Positions 25,294-34,710 are shown, counted from the first letter of the stretch. The stretch: 64,000 nt of DNA from Rhizobium freirei PRF 81 (GCF_000359745.1 NZ_AQHN01000055.1:62001-126000); one strand, 5' to 3'. Notes: a model not told the origin generated them from the letters alone. A program made the numbers and translations.

Positions 25294-26210
25294 ACAGCAA
25301 CCTCGGCCGCGATCGCCGCATGCGGCTCGTAGCCGGTGACCTCGAAATCCTCGATGCGATAATCATCGATGCTGGCGGGCCGGCGCAGCAGACGCAAGGT
25401 CGGGAACGGCTTCGGCTCGCGGCTGAGCTGCTCGCGGATCGCATCCAGATGGTTGAGATAGAGGTGCACGTCACCGCCCGACCAGACCAGCTCTCCCACA
25501 TCCATATCGACCTGCTGCGCGACCATGGCCAGCAAGGCCGCCTGCTGGCAGACGTTGAATGGATTGCCGAGGAAGAGATCGCAGGAGCGCTGGAAGACCA
25601 TCAGGCTGAGACGCGGACGCTTGCCTCCCTCAGCCGAGATGTTCGATACGTGGAACTGATAGACCATATGGCAGGGATGCAGCGCCATATCGGCCAGCTC
25701 ACCGACGTTCCAGGCATGGAAAATCATGCGGCGGCTGCTGGGATTGGTTTTCAGATCCTTGATGACCGAGGCAAGTTGATCATGCACCCTGCCCTCCGCA
25801 TCGCGCCATTGCCGCCACTGCTTGCCGTAGACCGGGCCGAGATCCCCCCATTGCAAGGCAAAAGCCTCGTCCTCCAGAATCCGTTTCTCGAAAGCAACCT
25901 GATCGATATCCTCACCAGTGGCCTTGCGGTATTTGGCGAGCGGCCAATCGGTCCAGATCCGCACATTCTCCTGGAGGAGATTGCGGATGTTCGTGTCGCC
26001 GGTCAGGAACCAGAGCATCTCCTTGACCGCAAGCTTCCAATAGACGCGCTTGGTCGTGAAGATCGGGATCTGCCCTTTGGAGAGGTCGAAGCGCATCATG
26101 GCGCCGAGGCCGCTCAACGTGCCGACGCCGGTGCGGTCGATCCGACGATCGCCGTGCTCGAGCAGGTGCTCCATCAGGTCGAGATATTGATACTCCGGGT
26201 GACGAGCCAT
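25290..26210 (-). CDS. thyA: Thymidylate synthase
   Basis: A 306-residue folate-dependent enzyme that methylates dUMP to dTMP. Key blocks are DRTGVGTLSGLGAMMRFDLS, TTKRVYWKLAVKEMLWFLTG, the catalytic Cys in ALHPCHMVYQFHVS, RSCDLFLGNPFNVCQQAALL with the Asn/Asp for pyrimidine, and GDVHLYLNHLDAIREQLSRE. It is about 40 residues longer than the E. coli enzyme; the extra residues include the stretch around WPLAKYRKATGEDIDQVAF. Its product dihydrofolate is recycled by FolA, encoded 3 kb away. ATG 26210 has GGAG upstream. Confidence 0.97.
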   Translation of the reverse strand: MARHPEYQYLDLMEHLLEHGDRRIDRTGVGTLSGLGAMMRFDLSKGQIPIFTTKRVYWKLAVKEMLWFLTGDTNIRNLLQENVRIWTDWPLAKYRKATGEDIDQVAFEKRILEDEAFALQWGDLGPVYGKQWRQWRDAEGRVHDQLASVIKDLKTNPSSRRMIFHAWNVGELADMALHPCHMVYQFHVSNISAEGGKRPRLSLMVFQRSCDLFLGNPFNVCQQAALLAMVAQQVDMDVGELVWSGGDVHLYLNHLDAIREQLSREPKPFPTLRLLRRPASIDDYRIEDFEVTGYEPHAAIAAEVAV

Positions 26211-26442
26211 TTTCCGCTCCGAAATCGCTTGAATTTTGTGGGCAACCGAATGCGCCAACGGTTGCCCGCCGCCTGCCGGCCGATTCCCTTTTTACAATTT
26301 TAGTGACAAGCCGGCGCGAAACCAACCGCGATGCAGAGTAATTCAGGCAAATCTCGCTTGGGCCTGCGGCAAACCGATGTTTCGGCGAAGCATTTGTGAC
26401 AATTGCCCTTCCCTTCGCCTGCGGAAAACACTATATCACCCT

Positions 26443-26790
26443 TGCCGGTCTTCGGGCCGGCTATGGCGATAAATGAGCGGTGTAATAAACCTATTGGACC
26501 CGGGGGCGGTACCCGGCGCCTCCACCAAAAACCGGCCGGCACGACGGCGACAGACCGGCTTTTGATGGGGGCGAAACAGGATCGACAAGGGTGTAAAGAT
26601 CGACTTTTCGCTCGGCATTGTACCGCCGTTATCGGGCTAAAATTGTAGTTGCAAACGACAACTATGCGGAAGCTCGTCTCGCTGCTTAATCGCGGTGTGA
26701 CACTTCAAATAAAGTCCTAAGGGGTCGCACTCTTAGGCGGGGTTCGAAGGCACCTGGCAACAGAAGCCTTCACCTTATCCTCCATTGCTA
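26443..26790 (+). ncRNA. ssrA: Transfer-messenger RNA, circularly permuted two-piece form
   Basis: Two tRNA-like halves and a tag reading frame are visible. The acceptor piece comes first and ends with the T-arm and CGCCTCCACCA at 26517-26527. After a 39-base spacer, the coding piece begins at 26567 with GGGGGCGAAACAGGATCGAC; its first seven bases pair with CGCCTCC of the acceptor end (one G-U pair). The tag is at 26651-26689. This order, acceptor upstream of coding, is the permuted gene layout of alphaproteobacteria, in which the precursor is cut into two RNAs. The outer ends are estimates. tmRNA rescues stalled ribosomes and tags the nascent chain; sspB follows directly. Confidence 0.95.
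26651..26689 (+). other. tmRNA proteolysis tag reading frame
   Basis: Codons from GCA 26651 to TAA 26689 read ANDNYAEARLAA. The C-terminal LAA is recognised by ClpX and the AND/NY segment by SspB. The resume codon is preceded by TAAAATTGTAGTT, the usual region read by SmpB. Confidence 0.95.
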
Positions 26791-26895
26791 TATTATAGTA
26801 AGACTGAGCGATGACTCGCGCACGGGGCTTTCCCCTGGGCGTCGAGCATGGCATAAGCCTTAGAAAAAGCATGGGCTAACGAAAGACAGGAAAGT

Positions 26896-27408
26896 ATGGC
26901 GCAGGATCATATCCGCTACGATATTTTGGCACAGGACGCCCTGCGTGGAGTCATACGTAAGGTGTTGACCGAAGTTGGCGCAACCGGCCGTCTGCCCGGC
27001 GACCATCATTTCTTCATTACCTTCCTCACGGGTGCTCCGGGTGTGCGCATCTCGCAGCACCTAAAGTCGAAATATCCGGAACAGATGACCATCGTCATCC
27101 AGCATCAATTCTGGGATCTCAAAGTCACGGAAAGCCTGTTCGAGATCGGCCTCTCCTTCTCCGACGTTCCTGAAAAGCTGGTGATCCCCTTCAACGCCGT
27201 CCGAGGCTTCTACGACCCCTCCGTCAATTTCGAGCTGGAGTTCGACGTACCGTTGGCCGACGACGACGAGGAAATCACCTCCGGTGAGATCACCGCCTAT
27301 CCGGTTCCGGCCGAAGGCGCTGAGGAGCAGGCGACTGCCGCCAAGGACGGCGAGGAGAAGAAGCCCGGGTCGGTGGTTTCCCTCGACGCGTTCCGCAAGA
27401 AGCAATAG
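26896..27408 (+). CDS. sspB: SspB adaptor protein for ClpXP (alpha type)
   Basis: A 170-residue adaptor that binds tmRNA-tagged proteins and tethers them to ClpXP. The substrate-binding fold is visible (RYDILAQDALRGVIRKVLTE, HHFFITFLTGAPGVRISQHL, VIQHQFWDLKVTESLFEIGL, FNAVRGFYDPSVNFELEF), followed by an acidic Ala/Glu linker and a short C-terminal tail (VVSLDAFRKKQ) that would contact ClpX. ATG 26896 has AGGAAAG upstream. Its position right after ssrA places the tag and its reader side by side. Confidence 0.93.
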   Translation: MAQDHIRYDILAQDALRGVIRKVLTEVGATGRLPGDHHFFITFLTGAPGVRISQHLKSKYPEQMTIVIQHQFWDLKVTESLFEIGLSFSDVPEKLVIPFNAVRGFYDPSVNFELEFDVPLADDDEEITSGEITAYPVPAEGAEEQATAAKDGEEKKPGSVVSLDAFRKKQ

Positions 27409-27415
27409 GCATATC

Positions 27416-27441
27416 AGGGGAAGCATCTGCTTCCCCTTTCT
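27416..27441 (+). terminator. Terminator after sspB
   Basis: GGGGAAGC-ATCT-GCTTCCCC gives a perfect 8-bp stem followed by TTTCT, eight bases after the sspB stop. The T-run is short, so read-through into the small gene at 27464 is possible. Confidence 0.75.
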
Positions 27442-27463
27442 ACATGGAAAAGGGAACAGACCG

Positions 27464-27658
27464 ATGAGCGCGGAAGTCGTCAATCTGCGTCAGTTTCGCA
27501 AAACCAAGGCCCGCTCCGAAAAGGAAAAGCAGGCCGAACAGAACCGTATCACCTTCGGCCGCACCAAGACGGAAAAGAACCTGACGAAGGCGCTCAACGA
27601 CAAGGCGACGAAAGCCCACAAGGCCGGCCATATCGAGACGCCCAAGTCAGACGAATGA
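27464..27658 (+). CDS. DUF4169 small protein
   Basis: A 64-residue, very basic and helical protein: MSAEVVNLRQFRKTKARSEK and then NRITFGRTKTEKNLTKALND match the DUF4169 family of alphaproteobacteria. Its function is not known. ATG 27464 has AAAGGGAA upstream. It is placed between sspB and a ribbon-helix-helix gene, all on the plus strand. Confidence 0.85.
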   Translation: MSAEVVNLRQFRKTKARSEKEKQAEQNRITFGRTKTEKNLTKALNDKATKAHKAGHIETPKSDE

Positions 27659-27762
27659 TTGCAGTGCCTGCATAAAAAAACTTCCGAAATCAGTTGCTTA
27701 CTCCTGCATTTTGAATCATTTTCAGAAGCGCCCCATCTTTTCCGATTTTGATCGACCCTCCG

Positions 27763-27975
27763 ATGATCCGTAAACATTCCGCGACGCTGCATGGCCATCG
27801 CACGAGCTTTTCCCTTGAGGACGCCTTCTGGACAGAACTGAAGGCCATCGCCGGCGCACGCGGCATCTCGCTAGCTGCGCTTATCTCCGAAATCGACGAT
27901 GGACGCGAGGCTGGCAGCAACCTCTCTTCCGCGCTCCGCCTCTACGTGCTTAAGTGGCTGAAGGATCGCAGCTAG
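27763..27975 (+). CDS. Ribbon-helix-helix domain protein
   Basis: A 70-residue protein matching RHH_4 proteins of alphaproteobacteria: MIRKHSATLHGHRTSFSLED supplies the beta strand and FWTELKAIAGARGISLAALI plus NLSSALRLYVLKWLKD the helices. Small RHH proteins usually bind DNA as dimers, but no target or toxin partner is visible here. ATG 27763 is preferred over a TTG at 27748; both have weak ribosome sites. The stop codon TAG coincides with the first bases of a dispersed repeat. Confidence 0.82.
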   Translation: MIRKHSATLHGHRTSFSLEDAFWTELKAIAGARGISLAALISEIDDGREAGSNLSSALRLYVLKWLKDRS

Positions 27976-28074
27976 AGCATTTCGGAAAAGTGCGAAGCGG
28001 TTTTCGCGTTAGGAACCGCGCAAAAACAATAAGTTGGAGCGTTTACCAGATTCCGTGAAAAACTGAACCGCTCC
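27974..28074 (+). repeat. Dispersed rhizobial repeat, copy 1
   Basis: Starts AGAGCATTTCGGAAAAGTGC and GAAGCGGTTTTC, and ends near GAACCGCTCC. Related copies are at 45235, 54029 and 63168. It occupies most of the 266-base gap between the RHH gene and the convergent AsmA gene; the rest of that gap (28075-28241) shows no gene. Confidence 0.75.
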
Positions 28075-28241
28075 AGGTCCGTTGCAGCAAAGCCCACAAC
28101 AGGCTTCCTTCCGGAGTGGCGCCAGATAACAATATCGCGCGCTGACCCTCCGTCTAAAAGGCCGGAGATCGTTCAAGGAGCTGCGCGTCGCTTCTCAATC
28201 GCGATCGACGCCGCTTCAACATGGCGCAGCGGAGACGGGCG

Positions 28242-31200
28242 CTACTGGGCGATCCCAGGTAGCTCATTGAAATTCAAGGGAGGCGCGGCTTTCGGCGCCT
28301 GTCCGATGGGTGCTGGCGGCTGCTGAGCGTCAGCCTTGGCGCGTGCTTCGGCGGCAGCCTTGACCTTCGCTTCCTCCTCCACCTGCTTGGCCTTGGCCTC
28401 TTCTTCCGCCTGCTTCTGCGCAGCAGCCTCCCGGGCTAGATCGCGCAGCCGCTCTTCCTCGGCACGCCGCTGCTGCTCGATGACGGCATCGCGCTGGCGT
28501 TGAGCCTCGCGCGCCACAGCCATGTATTTGTAAAGCGCCACCTCACGCCGGAGCCGCTGCTTTTCGAGCACGTTGGCCTGCAAGCGTTCGACGCGCCGAC
28601 GCTCGCGCTCGAATGCACGCACGGAGAGAAAACTGGTGATGTCGGTGACATCCATCGTTCGGCCCGGCGTTGCAAGCGGCCCGGCAAAATCGAGACGCAG
28701 TGCCGGAACGGCACCGCTCTGTGCTTCGTTTCCAGGTTTGAAAGCGATGCCCAGCGATCCGCGCATGCGCTCGTCAGGCAGGCTGATTTCCGCATTACCC
28801 GAAAGCTTCGCAACATCGTTGCCGGCAACAATATTGGTCGCGCGCGCCACACCGCTGGAGATATTGAACGGTATGCTGGTCACCGACAACACCGCCTCGC
28901 CGTTGTTGAGCAGCGTCTGCACGATCGGCAAGACCTTGTCGGCGGTGATCTCGCCCTGAATCTGGTCCGTCGCCGACAGCAACGGCGGCAGAATGGAAAG
29001 ATTGAGGCCGCGCACGTGCGTCTCGCCAAGCTTGATCTCGCCCGAACCACTGGCGTTTGCGGCAAGCTCGGCAATGCTCTTGCCGCTTGCCTCGACATTC
29101 GTGGCCAGGCCAAAACGACCGCTGGCGAGCGGAGCGCCATCGCGCTGCCAGGCAACCGCGGCAAGATCGGCATTGACGAGGTTGAGCTTCGTCTGAAGCA
29201 GCCCCGTGCCGTCGGAATTGGCAAACATCAGGCTGCCGTTCACCGTGCCGCCGTTCCAGCCGCCGGCCAGATCATTCAGCCGGAACTCTTCGCCCTTGTA
29301 AGCGACATTGCCGGTGAAATTCGAAATGGGACCGAAAATGCCGGGCCATACCTGCTTTGCAGAGAGCTTGACGCCGATATCCAGCCCGGTGAAGGCCGGC
29401 AATCCGAGCTTGTCCCTGGACAGATTGCCGGTCTTGGCATCCGTCATTGGCCCGTAGATCGCCTCCGCCAGCCAACCGAGATCCGCCTTGTCCAACGTCA
29501 ATTCACCAGTCGCCTTGACGTTCCGTGCGTTCCTGTCGAAGGCAAGCGCGCCCGACACATTGTTGTCGGCAAGCAGGCCCTTGATGCCGGCCAATACGAT
29601 CTTGTCGGGGCTCAGCGCCGCATTGGCCTGGAACTTGACCGGCAGACCGGCTCCCATCTGCGGCAGGCCGATGCCGTTCATCACGAAATAGGGGTCCAGA
29701 TCCGCGCTCTCCAGCGACAGGGCGATATTGCCGTTGAGGAAGCTATCGGGGCGCACATCGACCTTGCCGTTCGCGGTGAACGAGGTCTTGTCGGTAGCGA
29801 AGGTCAGCGCCGCATCGGCAGGATCTGTGCCGCTGGCGGAGACTTTCAGCGTCAGACGGCCATTGGCATCGGCTTCGACCGGTAGCGGATCGAGACCCGC
29901 TTGACCGAAGAGGATCGACGTAACGGAGTTCTCAAGCGTTCCTTCCAGGGTTGTCGTGCCCTTGCCGGTGAAGGCGGAAAGATCGGACATACGGTAGTCG
30001 AAATTGACACGGCTGCCATTGGACACGCCGGCCAGCGTCACCGTCAGCGCATTATCCTGATCGCCGCCAAGCGTTACCGCGCCGCGAAGCGCTGTATTTC
30101 CATACCAGGCCGCATTGCGCACCAGCCGGTCCATTACGGGATGATGCGGCAGATGCTGGCGCAGCATTTCGAAGAACGGACTGGGATCGGCCGCCTTGAA
30201 CGTGATTTCGCCCGAACCCTTGTAATCCGACGGCGAACCGTCAGCTCGCCCGGTCGCGGTGATCTCCGCGCCGGCGACATTGCGCACGGCAAGCTTGTCG
30301 AGCGTCAGCGAGCCATTCGCAAGGGAGAACGAGGTATCGACATTATCGGCCGGTACGCCGAAGGCAACGAACTTTCCGGCTTGCAGATGCGCAGTGATCC
30401 GGTGATCGAACAGAGACTCATCGCTGTTCTGACCGGTTAACAAGCCTGTCAACGCCCTCAAGGCGTCTAGATCGAGCGCATCGCCAGCCAGATCGACGGC
30501 GAGCTTCGGCGGGTTCTTGTCGCTTGGCGACTGACGATCGAGCCTACCCTTCAGCGTTGCCGGGCCGATGGCGATTTCCAGGTTTTCGAAACGCTGCTCT
30601 TCGTGGCGCAGACTGACGTCGGCAGAAAAGCCGGCCTGCCGCAACTGACGGATCGACGGATCGACGGATCCTACCAGCCAGGAGGCCAGTCCGGAGGGCT
30701 GGTTCGACGCGACGACCAGATTGCCGATGAAATTCGGCTCGCCCCGCAGCATCAGATTGCCGCGCGCCTCGACCTGCGTCCGTCCAGGCAACGTGCCGAT
30801 CGCATGATCGATCTTCCATCCTGTTCCTGCCGGCTCTAGGTCGAGCTGGACGTCGCGGATGGTCGTGTCGCCAGCCACGATTGCCGGCAGGCGGAAGGTG
30901 GCCTTACCGGGCACCTGCGGCACTGGAATTTCGGCAGCGATCGCGATCAGGTTGTTCAGGCGCTGACGCACCGAGATCACCGGATTCCGGTTGGTCTTGC
31001 CATTGGCGCCCTTGCTGTTTCCGAGCCGGTTCACGTCGATCTGCTGGCCATCGGCGGTCAGGAGGAACTCCGGCTTCGAGCCGGTATCCAGCGTCGCCTC
31101 GCCGGTGACGACATAGGGATCATTGTCGGCGCCGACTTCGAGACGATATTCTGGAACGCGAATACGATCATTCGTCAGTTCGAAGCGGCCTTTGATACGC

Positions 31201-31976
31201 GGCTGCGCCTTCTGGTCGGCGGAATTGCGGGACTGCTTGTCGTTGACCCCCGCCGTGAAGGAGCCCATGTAGTCGGGCCTGCTGTCGACCAGCTTCAGCT
31301 CGCCATCGAGATCGATATTGAGCGGATGACGATCGGGCATCAGCCGCGTACGGACGCGCAAGACGCCATTGTCATCCGGCTGGCTGCTGGAAACCGTGAA
31401 ACTGCCCTGCTCGCCGTCGAGCGCCGCATCCCCTTCGATGCGCCAAGGCCCGGCAAGCGACCTCGCGGACATTCCGGCATTGAGGTCGGTAACATGCCGG
31501 GTACGGCCGGACTGTTCGTCGATGAAGACGACATCCCCCTCCTCCACATGCACGCTTTCGAGCACCACCGACTTTGCGGGGATCTCGGGCTGGCTACCGC
31601 GCATCCAGTCCAGCGTGCCGTCTTTCAGCAGCCTCAGACGCACCTTCGGCTTCGACACGCGCATGTCGAATATCAGCGCTTCGCCTGAAAGAAAGGGCGC
31701 AAGCTCGGCATCCATGGAGAATTCCGCAATCTGCACCAGCGGCGTTCCATCCGCCTCCTGACCGACGCGGACATCATGCAGGGTTACGGACGGAAAAGGC
31801 AGAAGGCGGGCATCGACGGTGCCATGCACAGTCACCTTCTTACCGATGATGCGGCTTGCCTGATCCTCGAAATTCTTGCGAAAATCGGTCCAGTCTATGA
31901 AGAGCGGAGCAAGCAGTGCCACGAACAGCACCACCACAAGCAATCCACCCAGAAAAACCAGGACCCTACCCAACAA
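28242..31976 (-). CDS. AsmA-family large envelope protein
   Basis: A 1244-residue protein. Residues 4-26 are a membrane anchor (RVLVFLGGLLVVVLFVALLA), followed by the AsmA start (FIDWTDFRKNFEDQASRIIG, VTVHGTVDARLLPFPSVTLH). The repetitive beta-rich middle is typical of proteins that bridge inner and outer membrane for phospholipid transport. The C-terminal AsmA_2 part (GEIKLGETHVRGLNLSILPP) ends at about 1080. The last 150 residues are a charged coiled coil (RRVERLQANVLEKQRLRREV) and a Pro/Ala tail, an addition not found in E. coli AsmA. It begins with TTG 31976, with GGAG upstream. Function is inferred from family. Confidence 0.9.
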   Translation of the reverse strand: MLGRVLVFLGGLLVVVLFVALLAPLFIDWTDFRKNFEDQASRIIGKKVTVHGTVDARLLPFPSVTLHDVRVGQEADGTPLVQIAEFSMDAELAPFLSGEALIFDMRVSKPKVRLRLLKDGTLDWMRGSQPEIPAKSVVLESVHVEEGDVVFIDEQSGRTRHVTDLNAGMSARSLAGPWRIEGDAALDGEQGSFTVSSSQPDDNGVLRVRTRLMPDRHPLNIDLDGELKLVDSRPDYMGSFTAGVNDKQSRNSADQKAQPRIKGRFELTNDRIRVPEYRLEVGADNDPYVVTGEATLDTGSKPEFLLTADGQQIDVNRLGNSKGANGKTNRNPVISVRQRLNNLIAIAAEIPVPQVPGKATFRLPAIVAGDTTIRDVQLDLEPAGTGWKIDHAIGTLPGRTQVEARGNLMLRGEPNFIGNLVVASNQPSGLASWLVGSVDPSIRQLRQAGFSADVSLRHEEQRFENLEIAIGPATLKGRLDRQSPSDKNPPKLAVDLAGDALDLDALRALTGLLTGQNSDESLFDHRITAHLQAGKFVAFGVPADNVDTSFSLANGSLTLDKLAVRNVAGAEITATGRADGSPSDYKGSGEITFKAADPSPFFEMLRQHLPHHPVMDRLVRNAAWYGNTALRGAVTLGGDQDNALTVTLAGVSNGSRVNFDYRMSDLSAFTGKGTTTLEGTLENSVTSILFGQAGLDPLPVEADANGRLTLKVSASGTDPADAALTFATDKTSFTANGKVDVRPDSFLNGNIALSLESADLDPYFVMNGIGLPQMGAGLPVKFQANAALSPDKIVLAGIKGLLADNNVSGALAFDRNARNVKATGELTLDKADLGWLAEAIYGPMTDAKTGNLSRDKLGLPAFTGLDIGVKLSAKQVWPGIFGPISNFTGNVAYKGEEFRLNDLAGGWNGGTVNGSLMFANSDGTGLLQTKLNLVNADLAAVAWQRDGAPLASGRFGLATNVEASGKSIAELAANASGSGEIKLGETHVRGLNLSILPPLLSATDQIQGEITADKVLPIVQTLLNNGEAVLSVTSIPFNISSGVARATNIVAGNDVAKLSGNAEISLPDERMRGSLGIAFKPGNEAQSGAVPALRLDFAGPLATPGRTMDVTDITSFLSVRAFERERRRVERLQANVLEKQRLRREVALYKYMAVAREAQRQRDAVIEQQRRAEEERLRDLAREAAAQKQAEEEAKAKQVEEEAKVKAAAEARAKADAQQPPAPIGQAPKAAPPLNFNELPGIAQ

Positions 31977-32222
31977 CGCGCATCGTCTCCAATCTTCATT
32001 CCAAATAAACGATAATTCTTAATCTATCGGAGCACATACACCACATCGCCCCGGATACGCACGTCTCTATTGGGCCTCGCTCAAAAATCGCATCATTTTC
32101 CGAGGCCTGTCGCATGATCTTGCGCATCCTCGCCGCTTTCCGTGACATAAATTGGGAAAAGCGGCTCAGCCTATCGCCATTCGCGCGTGTAGCAAGCCAA
32201 GATCATGGGAACACTTCACTTT

Positions 32223-33635
32223 TCAATGCGGGCGGAATATCTTTCCGGGATTGAAGATGGCGCGGGGATCGAGCGCTTCCTTGACCTGCCGCATCACATC
32301 GACGGCATTGCCTAGTTCCTGCTCGAGAAATGCCATCTTCCCCTGCCCTATTCCGTGTTCGCCCGTGCATGTGCCATCCATGGCCAGCGCGCGGGCATTG
32401 AGGCGCGCCACGAAATCCTCGACGGCGGCGATCCCTTCCGGGGTCTTGTCGTCGAACAGGACAAGCACATGGAAGTTGCCGTCGCCGGCATGGCCGACGA
32501 TCGGTGCCAGCAGTCCATGCGCCTCGATATCTGCCTGAGTCTCCGCGACGCATTCGGCAAGCCGCGAGATCGGCACGCAGACATCCGTCGATAGGGCAGC
32601 CAGCTCCGGCGCCAGCGCGCGGCATGCCCAATAGGCATCGTGACGCGCCTTCCAGAGCTTATTGCGCTCCTCCGCGTTATCAGTCCACAGAAACTCGCCG
32701 CCACCGCATTCGGCAGCAATCTCGGCGAACTGCTCCGATTGCAGCGCAACCGTCTCTTCCGTGCCGTGGAATTCGAGGAAGAGCGTCGGCTTCTCGTCGT
32801 ATGTCAGGCCGGAATAGCGGTTGCAGGCCAGCATCTGCATGGCATCGAGAAGCTCGATGCGCGCAACCGGAATGCCCATCTGGATCGTCATGATGACAGC
32901 GTCGCATGCTGCCTTGATATCCGGAAAAGCGCAGGCGCCACCGGCAATCTTCTGAGGAATGCCGTGCAGGCGCAGCGTGATCGACGTCAGCACGCCGAGC
33001 GTGCCCTCGGCACCGACGAAAAGCCGGGTCAGATCGTAGCCGGCCGAGGATTTTCTGGCACGGCGGGCGGTGCGGATTTCCTCACCATCGGCGGTCACGA
33101 CCGTCAGCGCCAGCACATTATCCTTCATCGTACCATAGCGCACGGCATTGGTGCCGGAGGCGCGCGTCGAAGTCATGCCGCCAATCGAGGCATTGGCGCC
33201 CGGATCGATCGGAAAGAACAATCCGGTATCGCGGAGATAGGTGTTGAGCTGCTCGCGGGTGACGCCAGGCTCAACCGTGCAATCCAGATCCTCGGCGTTG
33301 ACTTCGAGAATGCGGTTCATGCGACTGAAATCGATGGAAATACCGCCTTCCGGCGCATTCACCTGCCCCTCGAGCGAAGACCCGGTGCCGAAGGGAATGA
33401 CGGGAACCTTGTGCTCGGCGCAGGCCTTGACGACGGTCTGCACGTCTTCGCCCGTTTCGGCGAAAACGACGCCGTCAGGAAGTTGCGACGGAATATACGT
33501 GGTCGTATGGGCGTGCTGCGCGCGAAAGCTCTCGCCGGTCTGGAAACGCTCGCCGAAAGCCTGTTTCAGAACGCCGAGAACGGCTGCTATTCCCGCCTCG
33601 TTGCGTGTTCCCACCTTCGCATCGGCCAGCACCAT
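32223..33635 (-). CDS. FAD-linked D-lactate dehydrogenase / glycolate oxidase GlcD-like
   Basis: A 470-residue flavoprotein of the vanillyl-alcohol oxidase fold. The FAD domain is clear (VPVIPFGTGSSLEGQVNAPE, GGISIDFSRMNRIL, GANASIGGMTSTRASGTNAV, GAEGTLGVLTSITLRL), as is the C-terminal cap with GHAGDGNFHVLVLFDD and CTGEHGIGQGKMAFLEQELG. This matches membrane-associated D-lactate (cytochrome) dehydrogenases and GlcD. No glcE or glcF follows, which favours the single-subunit D-lactate type. ATG 33635 has GGGAGA upstream. Confidence 0.92.
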   Translation of the reverse strand: MVLADAKVGTRNEAGIAAVLGVLKQAFGERFQTGESFRAQHAHTTTYIPSQLPDGVVFAETGEDVQTVVKACAEHKVPVIPFGTGSSLEGQVNAPEGGISIDFSRMNRILEVNAEDLDCTVEPGVTREQLNTYLRDTGLFFPIDPGANASIGGMTSTRASGTNAVRYGTMKDNVLALTVVTADGEEIRTARRARKSSAGYDLTRLFVGAEGTLGVLTSITLRLHGIPQKIAGGACAFPDIKAACDAVIMTIQMGIPVARIELLDAMQMLACNRYSGLTYDEKPTLFLEFHGTEETVALQSEQFAEIAAECGGGEFLWTDNAEERNKLWKARHDAYWACRALAPELAALSTDVCVPISRLAECVAETQADIEAHGLLAPIVGHAGDGNFHVLVLFDDKTPEGIAAVEDFVARLNARALAMDGTCTGEHGIGQGKMAFLEQELGNAVDVMRQVKEALDPRAIFNPGKIFRPH

Positions 33636-33799
33636 AGCTCGAATCTCCCATTGCGACTATCGAAGGGCGTTAACCCTTTCGTCGGTTCTATGGGACATCG
33701 GCGCGGCGCTGTCCAGTCATGAAAAAAGTGAACTCGGCTCGGCCCTTGCCGCCGCATGGACGGCAAGTTCGGGCGGCCTCGCCGCACGCCGTGAAATCC

Positions 33800-34708
33800 T
33801 CAGCCGCGCACCCCCACACCGCGCACCATGCTGCTCCATGCGCCGGGCGCAATGCCGAAGGCTTTCTTGAAATGCCGGGTCAAATGGCTCTGATCGGCAA
33901 ATCCTGTTGCTGCGGCGACTTGAGCGATCGGTTCGCCTTTTACGATCAGTGCTTTTGCCTGCTGCAGCCTGCGCATCAGCAGGAAACGATGCGGACTTGT
34001 GGCAAAGGCAGCGCGGAAATGCCGTGAAAGCGCGAAACGATCGAGGCCGGTGATACGCTCCAGCTCCTGGGAGTGCACACCACGCATGACATGCGCTTCG
34101 AGATAGTCGCGGGCGGCCTTTGCCTGCCCCCAGGCGATGCTGCCCAGCGGTCTCTGCGGCAGGCGCGCATGCTGCACGAGACCATCGGCCAGACGGGAAA
34201 CGAAATCGTCGACGAAGAGGTCATCCAGCTCGCGATCGAGTTCGCCGAGCGCCGCCAGCAATAGGCCGGCGAGCCGGTCATCCTCCACGACGGGGTCGCC
34301 GACGAAAGGCAGACCGACGCCCGCTGCCTCCAGACATTGAAACAGTACAGAAGGTTCCAGATACAGCATGCGATAAACCAGCCCGTCGTCGGTCGCAGCC
34401 CCGCCGTCATGCAGTTCATCCGGATGAAGAATGATCACCCTGCCCGGCAGGCTATAGCGCTGCTCGCCACGGTAGCGGAATGTCTGCACGCCGCGCATGG
34501 TGACGCCGAGCGCATAGGTGTCGTGCCGATGCAGGCCGAATGCATCGCCTCGAAACTGCGCCTGGATGCGCTCGATGCCGGGATAGGCCGGCGCCGACAG
34601 GATGCGGTTGGCCTCCGGCGTCACGCACAAACGTTCAAGACCCTCGAAGATCTGTCCGGCTACATCGTCGTGCAATGTCCCATTTCCAGACTGCATGAAA
34701 GTGACCAT
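33800..34708 (-). CDS. AraC-family regulator with cupin-like N-terminus
   Basis: A 302-residue regulator. Residues 45-120 form the AraC ligand-binding cupin (GLHRHDTYALGVTMRGVQTF, YSLPGRVIILHPDELHDGGA), and residues 195-295 hold two helix-turn-helix motifs (GVHSQELERITGLDRFALSR, PIAQVAAATGFADQSHLTRH, FKKAFGIAPGAW). Its ATG at 34708 is only two bases from the start of the divergent DUF2000 gene; an ATG at 34696 or a TTG at 34675 may be the true start. DUF2000 genes commonly neighbour AraC regulators, so control of that gene is likely. Confidence 0.9.
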   Translation of the reverse strand: MVTFMQSGNGTLHDDVAGQIFEGLERLCVTPEANRILSAPAYPGIERIQAQFRGDAFGLHRHDTYALGVTMRGVQTFRYRGEQRYSLPGRVIILHPDELHDGGAATDDGLVYRMLYLEPSVLFQCLEAAGVGLPFVGDPVVEDDRLAGLLLAALGELDRELDDLFVDDFVSRLADGLVQHARLPQRPLGSIAWGQAKAARDYLEAHVMRGVHSQELERITGLDRFALSRHFRAAFATSPHRFLLMRRLQQAKALIVKGEPIAQVAAATGFADQSHLTRHFKKAFGIAPGAWSSMVRGVGVRG

Positions 34709-34710
34709 CG

